From NCBI RefSeq assembly GCF_900096965.1, contig NZ_FMYM01000005.1, positions 62,001 through 126,000 on the forward strand: 64,000 nt of DNA, read 5' to 3'. This DNA is from Shouchella lonarensis (GTDB lineage Bacteria; Bacillota; Bacilli; Bacillales; Bacillaceae_D). The notes beneath the pieces were generated by a model that saw nothing but the letters and a program-made list of their open reading frames with translations, searched no databases and was not told the origin of the DNA. Positions 1 through 6,723 of this stretch are shown in pieces (position 1 is the first letter of the stretch; the number at the start of each line of letters is the position of its first letter). The position numbers and the translations under genes are program-made.

Positions 1-11
1 TTGAACAAGAA

Positions 12-845
12 GTGAAGGACTTATTAAGGCGTATAGAGAATAGAACTAAATTTACTACCATTTATATGTGGTTTACAGAGATTTGTCATACAAAAGAGGG
101 AAGGGAAAAGAGGATTGATATTTGGGTGGAATATATACGCATGGCTTGTTGGCAATCTATATACTTTCTCTTGTTGATTTCCTTTTGGTTTAAATTTAGT
201 GGAATTATTTTCTCCTATATTGATGGAATGAAATCAGCTATTGGACTAGTAATATTATTTTTTGTCATTCCTGTTGTAATTCCAATTGCTATATTAATTA
301 AACGTAGTGATACACTTGTCTGTTCGGCATATAACATTACGGGCGAGAAATTAAAGAGCAAATTAGACTGTTTCAAAAAAAAACTAGCTGAAGAAGAGAT
401 AAATAATTGGTTGAATAATCCAAAGGTGAATGAGTGCATTGTACGTAAGCATGCTCTTCCAATTGTGGAGAGGAAAATAGAAAGGGAGATAAAAAGAAAA
501 GAAGAGAAATCTGTTTCAGCTTTTTTATCAAGTATGATCCCGCCTGCTGTAATTGCCTTCTCTGTTGCGTTTGTTACTTTTATATTTGATATGGGGAAAG
601 TACAAATGTTGAACGATCCCGAAGAAAAAGAAAAGCTGAATGATCCTACTTTTGTGGACGTGATTGTCTCTTCTTTTATGATATACTTTTATATTATATT
701 TGGGATGATGGTTTTTTTGGGAGGAGTTATTCATTTTTTGCTATTGCCTATGCGGCAAAATGGACCTAAAATGCGTAGACTGATACTACTGAAAAAGATT
801 CTCTCTATGTATTTAGCTAAAAAAGATATGAATCGTATAATATGA
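12..845 (+). CDS. Polytopic membrane protein of unknown function (5' end uncertain)
   Basis: I do not recognise this family. The protein has about four membrane segments (near residues 49-68, 75-96, 170-193 and 216-240) separated by a charged helical stretch rich in Lys and Glu (about 105-165). The GTG at 12 is the first usable start, but the frame stays open to the window edge, so the true start may lie outside. It sits upstream of the phage lysogeny genes and is followed by a short transcription unit and terminator. A lysogenic-conversion or exclusion role is conceivable from context only. Confidence 0.55.
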   Translation: MKDLLRRIENRTKFTTIYMWFTEICHTKEGREKRIDIWVEYIRMACWQSIYFLLLISFWFKFSGIIFSYIDGMKSAIGLVILFFVIPVVIPIAILIKRSDTLVCSAYNITGEKLKSKLDCFKKKLAEEEINNWLNNPKVNECIVRKHALPIVERKIEREIKRKEEKSVSAFLSSMIPPAVIAFSVAFVTFIFDMGKVQMLNDPEEKEKLNDPTFVDVIVSSFMIYFYIIFGMMVFLGGVIHFLLLPMRQNGPKMRRLILLKKILSMYLAKKDMNRII

Positions 846-902
846 GAAAGAGAATTTGCCTTGTTTGGCGACAAAACTAGACATATACAACAGGCGGGAA
901 CG

Positions 903-974
903 TGCTATAATACAAGCGTCACCGCCTAGGTGATTTACGGTATAGGGAGGGCTTTTGCCCTTCTTTTTTATTTT
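903..974 (+). ncRNA. Candidate short transcript with its own promoter and terminator
   Basis: An extended -10 element (TGCTATAAT at 903-911) is followed within 40 bases by an intrinsic terminator: stem AGGGC/GCCCT at 948-961, then a T-rich tract to 974. A smaller hairpin (TCACC/GGTGA, 919-933) lies between. There is no convincing -35 box and no ORF, so a short RNA is inferred, not shown. Confidence 0.3.
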
Positions 975-987
975 GATAGGCAGTTTG

Positions 988-1016
988 TTGCGCTAGTAAT
1001 CCCATTGTGCTATAGT
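988..1016 (+). promoter_or_regulatory. Sigma-A promoter of a short transcript
   Basis: TTGCGC (988-993), 17-base spacer, TATAGT (1011-1016). The spacer and -10 closely resemble the toxin promoter at 14301-14329 (both contain CA[T/C]TGTGCTATA), suggesting shared ancestry with the type I toxin loci of this window. Confidence 0.5.
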
Positions 1017-1068
1017 AAATTTACATCACATCACCTTTTTCATATATGAATGATGTATTCATCCAGTA

Positions 1069-1106
1069 GGACTGCTCCTTGTTGCAAGGGGTGGTTCTTT
1101 TTGTTT
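1069..1106 (+). terminator. Intrinsic terminator
   Basis: A 13-bp stem with several G-T pairs, a three-base loop (82-84 past 1000) and a following T-rich tail. It ends the transcript that starts near 1023. That transcript is only about 80 nt and contains no credible ORF. Confidence 0.6.
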
Positions 1107-1197
1107 ATCGTCAAATAAATTCAGATTTATCTAACCTGTTAGTACCTTATATGATTACTGTGAGATGGTCACAAAATTAACCAAACGAACAAAAAAA

Positions 1198-1303
1198 TTT
1201 ACGACTTTATACGATTAAGAAATACAATTAACACCTATAAAATGCTTTTTTCATCAAAAAACACTACTTTATCTTAGGTTATTATGTGTTTTAAAGTCGT
1301 AAA
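1198..1303. repeat. Inverted repeat in a non-coding stretch
   Basis: TTTACGACTTTA (1198-1209) and its exact complement TAAAGTCGTAAA (1292-1303) flank 82 AT-rich bases. The rest of 1107-1485 shows no gene, only scattered AT-rich sequence and a two-codon mini-ORF after a ribosome-binding-like GGGGGTGG near 1425. Its role is unknown. Confidence 0.4.
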
Positions 1304-1485
1304 AAGAAGATAACTTATTGTAGACATTGATCAATATTGTGCTAAACTTGCATTATAGAATAACTCATTGTTAATGAAGGGATGCCTATTCGTTACTTTT
1401 GCGTTAATTATATACTTTGTTTAGGGGGTGGTCAAAATGGTGTAGATTAGGAAGTTCGTGTGCATACATTAAATTTTGGAGTTTG

Positions 1486-1515
1486 TTGACGTTGTGATTC
1501 TTGTTGTGGTATTAT
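1486..1515 (+). promoter_or_regulatory. Promoter of the secreted-protein gene
   Basis: TTGACG (1486-1491) and TATTAT (1510-1515) with an 18-base spacer, about 45 bases upstream of the start codon of the following gene. Confidence 0.45.
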
Positions 1516-1558
1516 TTTGATACCATGACAAACCTATAATAAGGGGGAAATTTTGCTC

Positions 1559-1966
1559 ATGGCTATGAAATCGTTTTTAGCTGCTTTGTCAGTTTTGGTA
1601 ATGTTTATGTTGGTTGCTCCTTCCTTTGCATCCGCTTCCACGGACGGTGTCCCGAACATGGAGTTAAAAAAGGACTTTGATGATCTCGGGAAATATGATG
1701 ATGATATTATTGAAGAGCAAGGCTGGAAACTTTGGACGATTAAACAGGCGTTAAGGCATGGAGGAGATATTCTAAGTAAAATCATCAAACCATTGAGCAA
1801 AAAGAATGCTAATCTGGTAAAAAAGTATTCTAAAAAAATGGCTGATGGTCTGGATAAATTCTCAACGAAATCTGAAAAAGCGATAGCTACAGGATTCGAG
1901 AAGGTGGGAATTCCTAAAAATGCCGCAAAAACCTTGGCAAAGATTGTAGCTGGGTGGATTTTGTAA
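1559..1966 (+). CDS. Secreted small cationic helical protein, unknown
   Basis: A 135-residue protein. The ATG at 1559 is preceded by AAGGGGGAAA at good spacing, so it is preferred over the in-frame TTG at 1553. Residues 1 to about 26 form a clear Sec signal peptide ending in ...FASA. The mature part begins acidic and becomes a Lys-rich, probably helical segment ending in a hydrophobic GWIL tail. I do not recognise a named family. It is followed by a small membrane-protein gene, an arrangement seen for secreted toxins and their immunity proteins, but that is inference only. No cysteines are evident in the mature part. Confidence 0.65.
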   Translation: MAMKSFLAALSVLVMFMLVAPSFASASTDGVPNMELKKDFDDLGKYDDDIIEEQGWKLWTIKQALRHGGDILSKIIKPLSKKNANLVKKYSKKMADGLDKFSTKSEKAIATGFEKVGIPKNAAKTLAKIVAGWIL

Positions 1967-2049
1967 ACTGTTAATAGAGAGCGTCCTGTTCTAAAGGGCG
2001 CTTGCTTTGCTTAACATATATACATAGTAAACGGAAGGGGAGAACAAAA

Positions 2050-2514
2050 ATGTATAAAAAAGTAATTGGATATACGGCGGTACTCGCGGCAATTATATTG
2101 ATGTATGTTGCAACTATTTTTCTCGCGGGAACGTTTTTCACCTTTATTCCGTTTCTTGCGATTGAAGTAGACTCGTTTTTCTCACTGTTCTTTTTCAGTA
2201 TTTTTATTGTCTTGTACGTTGTTGTTGCTGAGATTGTAAACATTTTTGTGCGTGTTTTTGATTCTTTTGGTATAGATTGGTTGTCAAAAACATTTAGTAA
2301 AAATGGAACGGGTATATATATTCATGGGGGACTATCTTTCATATATATATATATCATAGAAATAAATTTTGACGGCGTAAGAATTCCTGTCTATTCTCTT
2401 GTGCTCTTACACTTATGTTTGATGTTAGGGGTTTATTTCTTCTTTAGGAGGAAAATAAATGATGATATTGAATCAGATGACATGGAAGAAGAAAGGCATC
2501 AGATGAACAAATAG
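2050..2514 (+). CDS. Small polytopic membrane protein (YrvL-like or immunity-like)
   Basis: A 154-residue protein with about four hydrophobic segments (residues 7-30, 36-65, 90-106 and 115-135) and an acidic tail. The start is the ATG at 2050 after GGAAGGGGAG; an upstream in-frame TTG has no ribosome site. Size and pattern recall the YrvL family of small membrane regulators, but the match is weak and from memory. It lies 83 bases after the secreted-protein gene, in the same direction, and ends at an intrinsic terminator, so the two may be co-expressed. Confidence 0.6.
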   Translation: MYKKVIGYTAVLAAIILMYVATIFLAGTFFTFIPFLAIEVDSFFSLFFFSIFIVLYVVVAEIVNIFVRVFDSFGIDWLSKTFSKNGTGIYIHGGLSFIYIYIIEINFDGVRIPVYSLVLLHLCLMLGVYFFFRRKINDDIESDDMEEERHQMNK

Positions 2515-2520
2515 GAGTAC

Positions 2521-2563
2521 TCCCCCTTGCAAAAGAAATTTTCTAGCAGGGGGGATTCTTTGT
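2521..2563 (+). terminator. Intrinsic terminator
   Basis: TCCCCCTTGC (2521-2530) pairs with GCAGGGGGGA (2546-2555), followed by a T-rich tail. It separates the membrane-protein gene from the convergent XRE regulator. Confidence 0.6.
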
Positions 2564-2580
2564 TAATGGCTGAAATATTT

Positions 2581-2871
2581 CTATTTGTAGCGCAGAAACG
2601 CTAAATATTCACGTAACAATCTGTTTTCTTCTTCTGTAAGCTGCTCGTCTGCCAAAGGAAGGGTGGCATTAACAGTACGACCCAATAAATAATCGGCTGA
2701 GACGTTAAATGTATCACAAATTTTTATTAATGTAGATGTATCAGGGTTTCGGTTACCTGTCTCGTAACCCGACACAGACACCTTTGTTACTCCTAGCATT
2801 TGCCCAAGTTGTTCTTGTGTCAGTTTCCTTTTTTTTCTAAGTGCACGCAAGTGATCTGGTTTTATAGACAT
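2581..2871 (-). CDS. XRE-family transcriptional regulator
   Basis: A 96-residue DNA-binding protein with one helix-turn-helix of the lambda-repressor type (about residues 4-58; motif LTQEQLGQMLGV followed by VSGYETGNRNP). The ATG at 2871 is chosen because AAAGGAAG lies six bases upstream; the TTG at 2877 abuts that site. It is divergent from aimR. Its promoter holds the small palindrome TGTATA-CCAT-TATACA (2927-2942) over a TATAAT -10, suggesting autoregulation. It probably controls lysogeny or conversion genes of the prophage. Confidence 0.85.
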   Translation of the reverse strand: MSIKPDHLRALRKKRKLTQEQLGQMLGVTKVSVSGYETGNRNPDTSTLIKICDTFNVSADYLLGRTVNATLPLADEQLTEEENRLLREYLAFLRYK

Positions 2872-2926
2872 ATGCAACTTCCTTTCGTATCAGCGTTTTT
2901 TGTGAGTCACCCAAAATTAAACTATT

Positions 2927-2942
2927 TGTATACCATTATACA
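2927..2942 (-). promoter_or_regulatory. Promoter/operator of the XRE gene
   Basis: TGTATA-CCAT-TATACA palindrome overlapping a minus-strand -10 (TATAAT, 2940-2935). Further downstream (3018-3049) an inverted TTCGCCG/CGGCGAA pair lies before aimR and may be a second regulatory site. Confidence 0.4.
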
Positions 2943-3108
2943 CCAGTCGCGGTAATTTTTTTATCTAAAAATAGCATTTCGTCTTTAAACGACAGAACAA
3001 TACAAAACAAGGTTTTTTTCGCCGAAGGATTACTCTTTATAACGGCGAATAATAAACGAACGGGGATCATTATGAGATCTTTGTAAAAATTTGTAAGGGG
3101 GAAGAACG

Positions 3109-4290
3109 ATGTCCAAAGATGTAAAAGCCGTAGAATTGGATACGGTGCGTGATATTACAGACAAAACGCGTGAATTGCTTGAATCAATTGGTCTGTGGGG
3201 GAAAGCTGATGCATGGACACCAGCAATGATGTGGCATTTAGCTAAAGGAGAAAATAGCGATGGTATAAAGATGCGTGATCAGATATGCTTTGAGCAGGTT
3301 ATACTTGCTACCAAAAGAATGGTGCCGGAACGAATGATGGATTTAATGAATGAGTATATATGCGCTTTGGATCGAGAAAGTCGTGACCACTTGAAAGACG
3401 CAATGGAATATGCGACATTGTATAACCAAAAAGAGGTACTGCGGAAAATAATTGAGCGGAACCGAAATGATGTGCACTTAGAAGAGTGGCTAATGGTATA
3501 TAGTTTGTTGTTAGAGGTTCTGGAAGGGAATTTGTCCTATAAAGGGATTATTAATAAGTCGCGCGATCTTGTGGGGCATGTATTTGACACGGTTTTAAAG
3601 ACGCGGCTTGAATTATTAGAGGTTTATGCATATGAGCGGCTTGGATACACCGAAAAAGCCACATCTCTTATTGACCATCTTCCAGAGAAATTTTTACGCA
3701 TTCAGCAAGGTTTCACGAAAAGTGTATTAGCCAGTCGTGCTGCTTTATCAATGGCAAATTGCTTGTTGTTTGTTAAAGGTGATTCAGAGAGAGCGCACCA
3801 GCAATATCTGTCTGCCGTGAAAAATGACTCCCCATCTGAAGTGATGCTTGCATACGTCAATCATGGATTAGGGTTATCCACACTTTTTTTTGAGGATGGA
3901 CGTTGTTTGCAGTATATAAGAAAAGCTATATCCCATGCGAAGCAGGCGGGATTAACAGAATATGCTGAGATGTTGGAGAGGGAAGACTATCCTTTTATAC
4001 GGAATGTTCAAGGGGAAAAATTTGACTTGACTGGGGTTGTACAGGAAGAGAAAATCCACCAATATATTGTTCGCGGTAATAGTGAAGAAGCATTGCGATT
4101 GATTGAGGAAGTGGAAAAACAGGGTAAAGATAGCGCTTTCTTGACATATTATAAAGGTAAAGCGACTAAAGATAAGTTTACCTTGGCGCGTGCCTTAGAA
4201 CGGTTCGAGGTTGAAAGCAAACTACACTTGTTGCCGCTTGTTAAACGAGAAATTGGAATTCCTTTTAAAAAAGAGGAGGATGTGTCGTGA
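3109..4290 (+). CDS. aimR: AimR-family arbitrium receptor/transcription factor
   Basis: A 393-residue TPR-type protein. AimR proteins are phage transcription factors that bind a short imported peptide and so measure past infections, tipping lysis against lysogeny. Supporting points are family-like length, an all-helical repeat architecture, a C-terminal block containing LTYYKGKA...RALERFEV that resembles the last TPRs of AimR from SPbeta/phi3T phages, location in an immunity region, and immediate overlap (4 bases) with a small exported pro-peptide gene. The start is ATG at 3109 after AAGGGGG. The N-terminal DNA-binding region is diverged, so the family call rests mainly on the C-terminal half and gene context. 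Confidence 0.8.
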   Translation: MSKDVKAVELDTVRDITDKTRELLESIGLWGKADAWTPAMMWHLAKGENSDGIKMRDQICFEQVILATKRMVPERMMDLMNEYICALDRESRDHLKDAMEYATLYNQKEVLRKIIERNRNDVHLEEWLMVYSLLLEVLEGNLSYKGIINKSRDLVGHVFDTVLKTRLELLEVYAYERLGYTEKATSLIDHLPEKFLRIQQGFTKSVLASRAALSMANCLLFVKGDSERAHQQYLSAVKNDSPSEVMLAYVNHGLGLSTLFFEDGRCLQYIRKAISHAKQAGLTEYAEMLEREDYPFIRNVQGEKFDLTGVVQEEKIHQYIVRGNSEEALRLIEEVEKQGKDSAFLTYYKGKATKDKFTLARALERFEVESKLHLLPLVKREIGIPFKKEEDVS

Positions 4291-4460
4291 AAAATATGAA
4301 GAGGCTCAAGATACTTGTTGTTGGTGCTGTTGCCCTAAGCGCTGTTGTCGGTGCAAGTTTGAGTGGAGTTGTGGAGCCGCTCGGGCATAATGTTCCAGGT
4401 GCCGCTTCCACAATCGGCGTTGAAGGCGTAAAATCAGATGGGCACAATGTGCCTGGGTAA
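4287..4460 (+). CDS. aimP: AimP-like arbitrium pro-peptide with two copies of the signal hexapeptide
   Basis: A 57-residue ORF missed by simple length cut-offs. The GTG start at 4287 overlaps the aimR stop and has AGGAGGA six bases upstream. Residues 1 to about 26 are a signal peptide (KNMKRLKILVVGAVALSAVV). The C-terminus is DGHNVPG-stop. AimP mature signals are C-terminal hexapeptides, here predicted as GHNVPG. The same hexapeptide occurs internally at residues 33-38 (LGHNVPGA), so one precursor may release the signal twice. It is terminated at 4485-4510. The residues are seen directly; processing and identity of the signal are inferred. Confidence 0.8.
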   Translation: MKNMKRLKILVVGAVALSAVVGASLSGVVEPLGHNVPGAASTIGVEGVKSDGHNVPG

Positions 4461-4484
4461 TTGTTATAAACAGTTTCAATTTAT

Positions 4485-4510
4485 GGGGGCTTCCCGCCCT
4501 CTTTTTTTTA
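4485..4510 (+). terminator. Terminator of aimR-aimP
   Basis: GGGGGC-TTCCC-GCCCTC stem followed by eight T residues, ending the aimR-aimP transcript before the aimX-like region. Confidence 0.7.
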
Positions 4511-4559
4511 TCCCTATTTTACATTTATTATTTTTTAAACCATATTTTAGCGCGATAAT

Positions 4560-4604
4560 GTACACTTTAGTGTACTGTAAAACATGTAGTCTGTATGATA
4601 TAAT
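4560..4604 (+). promoter_or_regulatory. Candidate AimR operator and aimX-type promoter
   Basis: The palindrome GTACACT-TT-AGTGTAC (4560-4575) sits directly against a poor -35 (CTGTAA, 4575-4580) of a promoter with a consensus -10 (TATAAT, 4599-4604). An operator touching a weak -35 is the layout of an activator-dependent promoter, and AimR activates the gene behind aimP in known arbitrium systems. AimR binding here is inferred. Confidence 0.5.
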
Positions 4605-4720
4605 TCGGGGAGCGGTTAATAAGCTAATTAATGAATATTCATTCCTACATTTTTTCATTATTCTTCATTTTGTAGTCATCTAGTAAGATACATACGGAAG
4701 GAGATGGAAAAGGATATTGC

Positions 4721-4749
4721 TTGAAACAAGAACGTGGGTTCTGTATAAT
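4721..4749 (+). promoter_or_regulatory. Second promoter in the aimX-like region
   Basis: TTGAAA (4721-4726), 17-base spacer, TATAAT (4744-4749). It would drive the hairpin-rich stretch and the 38-residue ORF behind it. The same bases can also be read as a 28-codon ORF from TTG at 4721 to 4807, which I consider less likely to be coding. Confidence 0.5.
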
Positions 4750-4772
4750 GGTAGATGGTAGTATGAAAAAGG

Positions 4773-4880
4773 CGCTCCCTGCACAGGAGCGTTTTAAAAA
4801 GCGTTAAATGAACCAATAGGGGCGTTCCTTTCGAGGGGAGCGTTCGACTTAATAACTGGGGGCGTTCCATATGAGGGGCG
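4773..4880 (+). ncRNA. Three similar hairpins in tandem (aimX-like leader)
   Basis: Three stems of the form CG[C/T]TCC ... GG[A/G]GCG occur at 4773-4791, 4823-4842 and 4863-4880. Each can fold alone, and neighbouring arms could pair in alternative ways. They lie between the promoters and the 38-residue ORF. This could be a regulatory RNA or a serial attenuator; no T-run is long enough for a strong terminator. Confidence 0.4.
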
Positions 4881-4911
4881 CTTGAAGAGAATAAATGGAG
4901 GTTTGCACCAC

Positions 4912-5028
4912 ATGGAAAAAGTCATCATAGAGGAAGCTATGGAAATCACGGACGTATTAAAGAAGTTTTCTTCCACGTGCGAGGTGGAGGACATTTTATC
5001 AAAAGTTATTGCGAGTCATCAAGATTAG
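4912..5028 (+). CDS. Small acidic protein, candidate AimX product
   Basis: A 38-residue ORF starting MEKVIIEEAMEITDVLKKF, mostly helical and acidic, with a plausible ribosome site (TGGAGG about ten bases upstream). It is the first ORF behind the aimR-aimP unit, where aimX lies in SPbeta-like phages. Its last 23 bases overlap the 3' end of the convergent repressor gene, so transcription of one could interfere with the other. No sequence similarity to a known AimX is claimed. Confidence 0.5.
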   Translation: MEKVIIEEAMEITDVLKKFSSTCEVEDILSKVIASHQD

Positions 5029-5440
5029 GTTTTTCAGACACGGCTTTCTCAAATGCTTTACGTAACTCTTTTATAAATATCTTTTTTTGTTCTTCGCTCA
5101 ACGCTTTTCCTTGATGGGCGAAGGGCATTTTTAGTATTTCTTCGTCTGTTAATTGATCAAACTCGATCCTAAACCTTTCAGCATTTCGCTTGGAGGTTTC
5201 TTTATATTCTTCTGTCATGTCCCAGTACCCGCACACAGCCATCAATTCTTTATACGTTGTTGTTGTCAAAAGTGTAGATAGGGTTTTGACGGCTTCTAGG
5301 CTTGGCTTTCTTTTTTCTTTTTCAATGTTAGATAAAGTCCCCTTATGGATTCCAGACGCTGTTGAAAGGGAGGTTATTGTTTTGTAGCCACTTTTTTTTC
5401 TATGTGTTGCAATGAAACTGCCGTAACTCATGTTTTGCAT
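5006..5440 (-). CDS. XRE-family phage repressor
   Basis: A 144-residue regulator with an N-terminal helix-turn-helix (about residues 5-60, including TLSNIEKEKRKPSLEAV) and a helical C-terminal part without the Ser/Lys peptidase of LexA-like repressors. The ATG at 5440 is chosen from TAGGAGA ten bases upstream; an open reading frame continues further upstream without a ribosome site. It is divergent from the Cro-like gene, with direct repeats and palindromes between them, the usual immunity-region layout. Lacking a self-cleaving domain, it is probably inactivated by an antirepressor (a Rha/KilAC gene lies at 8185) or through the arbitrium circuit. Confidence 0.85.
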   Translation of the reverse strand: MQNMSYGSFIATHRKKSGYKTITSLSTASGIHKGTLSNIEKEKRKPSLEAVKTLSTLLTTTTYKELMAVCGYWDMTEEYKETSKRNAERFRIEFDQLTDEEILKMPFAHQGKALSEEQKKIFIKELRKAFEKAVSEKPNLDDSQ

Positions 5441-5544
5441 TGTTCGATCATCTCCTATGACTTGTGATGGTTGTGGTCTATTTAACATATACAAAAAACA
5501 GAAAAATTTCCTCTAGTCTCATTTCTTTTGGAGCGTACAATAAT

Positions 5545-5580
5545 AAAAGTAACTAAAATTGCATTAAAAAGTAACTAAAA
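5545..5580. promoter_or_regulatory. Direct repeats AAAAGTAACTAAAA, two copies
   Basis: Two exact 14-bp copies (5545-5558 and 5567-5580), centred 22 bp apart, i.e. two helical turns, in front of the repressor gene. Such spacing suggests side-by-side protein binding. The GTAAC core recurs in the replication iterons at 11.34-11.77 kb. Confidence 0.5.
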
Positions 5581-5603
5581 CTATATAACAGTATACCAAC
5601 GGG

Positions 5604-5619
5604 GTTGCCTGTTTGCAAC
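5604..5619. promoter_or_regulatory. Operator copy 1, GTTGC-N6-GCAAC
   Basis: GTTGC (5604-5608), six bases, GCAAC (5615-5619), followed by T-rich sequence. It is one of three copies with identical spacing around the immunity region. Confidence 0.55.
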
Positions 5620-5729
5620 ATTTTTTATTTCTGATGATACATTCAAAATAGCCGTAACCATTGGTATGACGGGAAATAAGCAAGCGTCTAAAAATTAAAT
5701 AGGACTTTTACGGACATTTAAAAAAAGAG

Positions 5730-5761
5730 GGTTGCAAATTAGCAACCAGTCGTGCTATAAT
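5730..5761 (+). promoter_or_regulatory. Early promoter with operator copy 2
   Basis: GGTTGC-N6-GCAACC (5730-5747) covers the -35 (TTGCAA, 5732-5737) of a promoter with extended -10 TGCTATAAT (-10 hexamer 5756-5761) reading into the Cro-like gene. A repressor bound here would block polymerase. Confidence 0.6.
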
Positions 5762-5813
5762 TATAATATCAAGTCAAGAAGTTGATTGAAATTGTTTTTT
5801 GGGGGTTTAAAGG

Positions 5814-6086
5814 GTGTCAGAGCGAGGTGTGAGACTAGATGTAAAAAAGCTAAAAAAAATCGCGCGGGCTAAAGGATTAATGAGACTGTGTGAGATAAGC
5901 GACGCTATAGGAGTTCATAGATCTCAAATATGGCGGTACAGCTTGCCGACTAATCACAAAGAATACAGTTCACCAAGAGGTCGCGTTATTGCTAAGATAT
6001 TAGATTCATTTGATGCATCGTTTGAAGACGTGTTTTTTTTAGAAGAAATAGTTGCAAATACGCAACACCCAAAGGAAGCATTATGA
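5814..6086 (+). CDS. Cro-like helix-turn-helix regulator
   Basis: A 90-residue basic protein with a helix-turn-helix around residues 22-45 (LCEISDAIGVHRSQIWRY). It starts with GTG at 5814 after GGGGGT. It is the first gene of the rightward early operon, divergent from the repressor, and so fits a Cro or early activator role. Operator copy 3 (6051-6066) lies inside its 3' end. Confidence 0.75.
   Translation: MSERGVRLDVKKLKKIARAKGLMRLCEISDAIGVHRSQIWRYSLPTNHKEYSSPRGRVIAKILDSFDASFEDVFFLEEIVANTQHPKEAL
6051..6066. promoter_or_regulatory. Operator copy 3, GTTGC-N6-GCAAC
   Basis: GTTGC (6051-6055), six bases, GCAAC (6062-6066), within the end of the Cro-like gene. Spacing matches the two upstream copies. 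Confidence 0.5.
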
Positions 6087-6144
6087 AAGTAGAAGCTAAC
6101 AAAAATGAGAAGTTAATTTTATATATTAGTTGGGAGGGGAAAGC

Positions 6145-6717
6145 ATGAATGATCTACAAACAAAGGAATTGCAGGAAATTGAAAGCATTGACTTTATCGG
6201 CAACGAGCAAGAAAAAGAACGCTTTAAAATTACCGATCAAGCAAAATTGAATTGGGCGTTTAGGAAATTAGCCGTGCTTGATGAAAAGGAAAAAAGTGTG
6301 GAGGAGATAGCCGCTCAAGAGATGGAACGGATCAAAGAATGGAAAGAGTCGGAGCTTGCGCCTGTGCGTGATAAGCGGGAATCTCTTGAATCCTTGGTAC
6401 AGGAATACCACAGTTTGGCACTGAAATATGATCCCACAGCTAAGACCCTAAAAACTCCACATGGTCGATGCAAAAGCATCACCCGCAAACCAACACCAAT
6501 CGCGGCAGACAAGTACAAGCTGTTAGAGCATGTTAAGACGGCGGGCGCGACGGAATTTGTAAAGGTGAAGGAAGAAGTCAAGTGGAGCGACTACAAGAAA
6601 TTATTAAATGTGGTCACGGTTGGCGGAAAAGAAACGGTCATTGACGAAAACGGGCAAGAGGTTGCAGGCGTAACTATCCAGCCCGAAACAACGACTTACA
6701 AGATAGACTTGGGGTGA
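6145..6717 (+). CDS. Host-nuclease inhibitor Gam-like protein
   Basis: A 190-residue protein with a long N-terminal coiled coil (about residues 20-90, Lys/Glu-rich) followed by a compact part with KTLKTPHGRCKSITRKP, the pattern of the Mu Gam-like family that binds DNA ends and blocks host exonucleases. The start is ATG at 6145 after GGGAGGGGA; the in-frame TTG at 6130 overlaps that site. It is first in a recombination block with the Sak4-like ATPase and the DUF669 protein. Confidence 0.7.
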   Translation: MNDLQTKELQEIESIDFIGNEQEKERFKITDQAKLNWAFRKLAVLDEKEKSVEEIAAQEMERIKEWKESELAPVRDKRESLESLVQEYHSLALKYDPTAKTLKTPHGRCKSITRKPTPIAADKYKLLEHVKTAGATEFVKVKEEVKWSDYKKLLNVVTVGGKETVIDENGQEVAGVTIQPETTTYKIDLG

Positions 6718-6723
6718 TAATAC

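Noticed and set aside
4438-4683. 81-codon ORF across the aimP end and aimX promoter
   Set aside because: It runs through a terminator, a palindrome and a promoter, and lacks a ribosome site.
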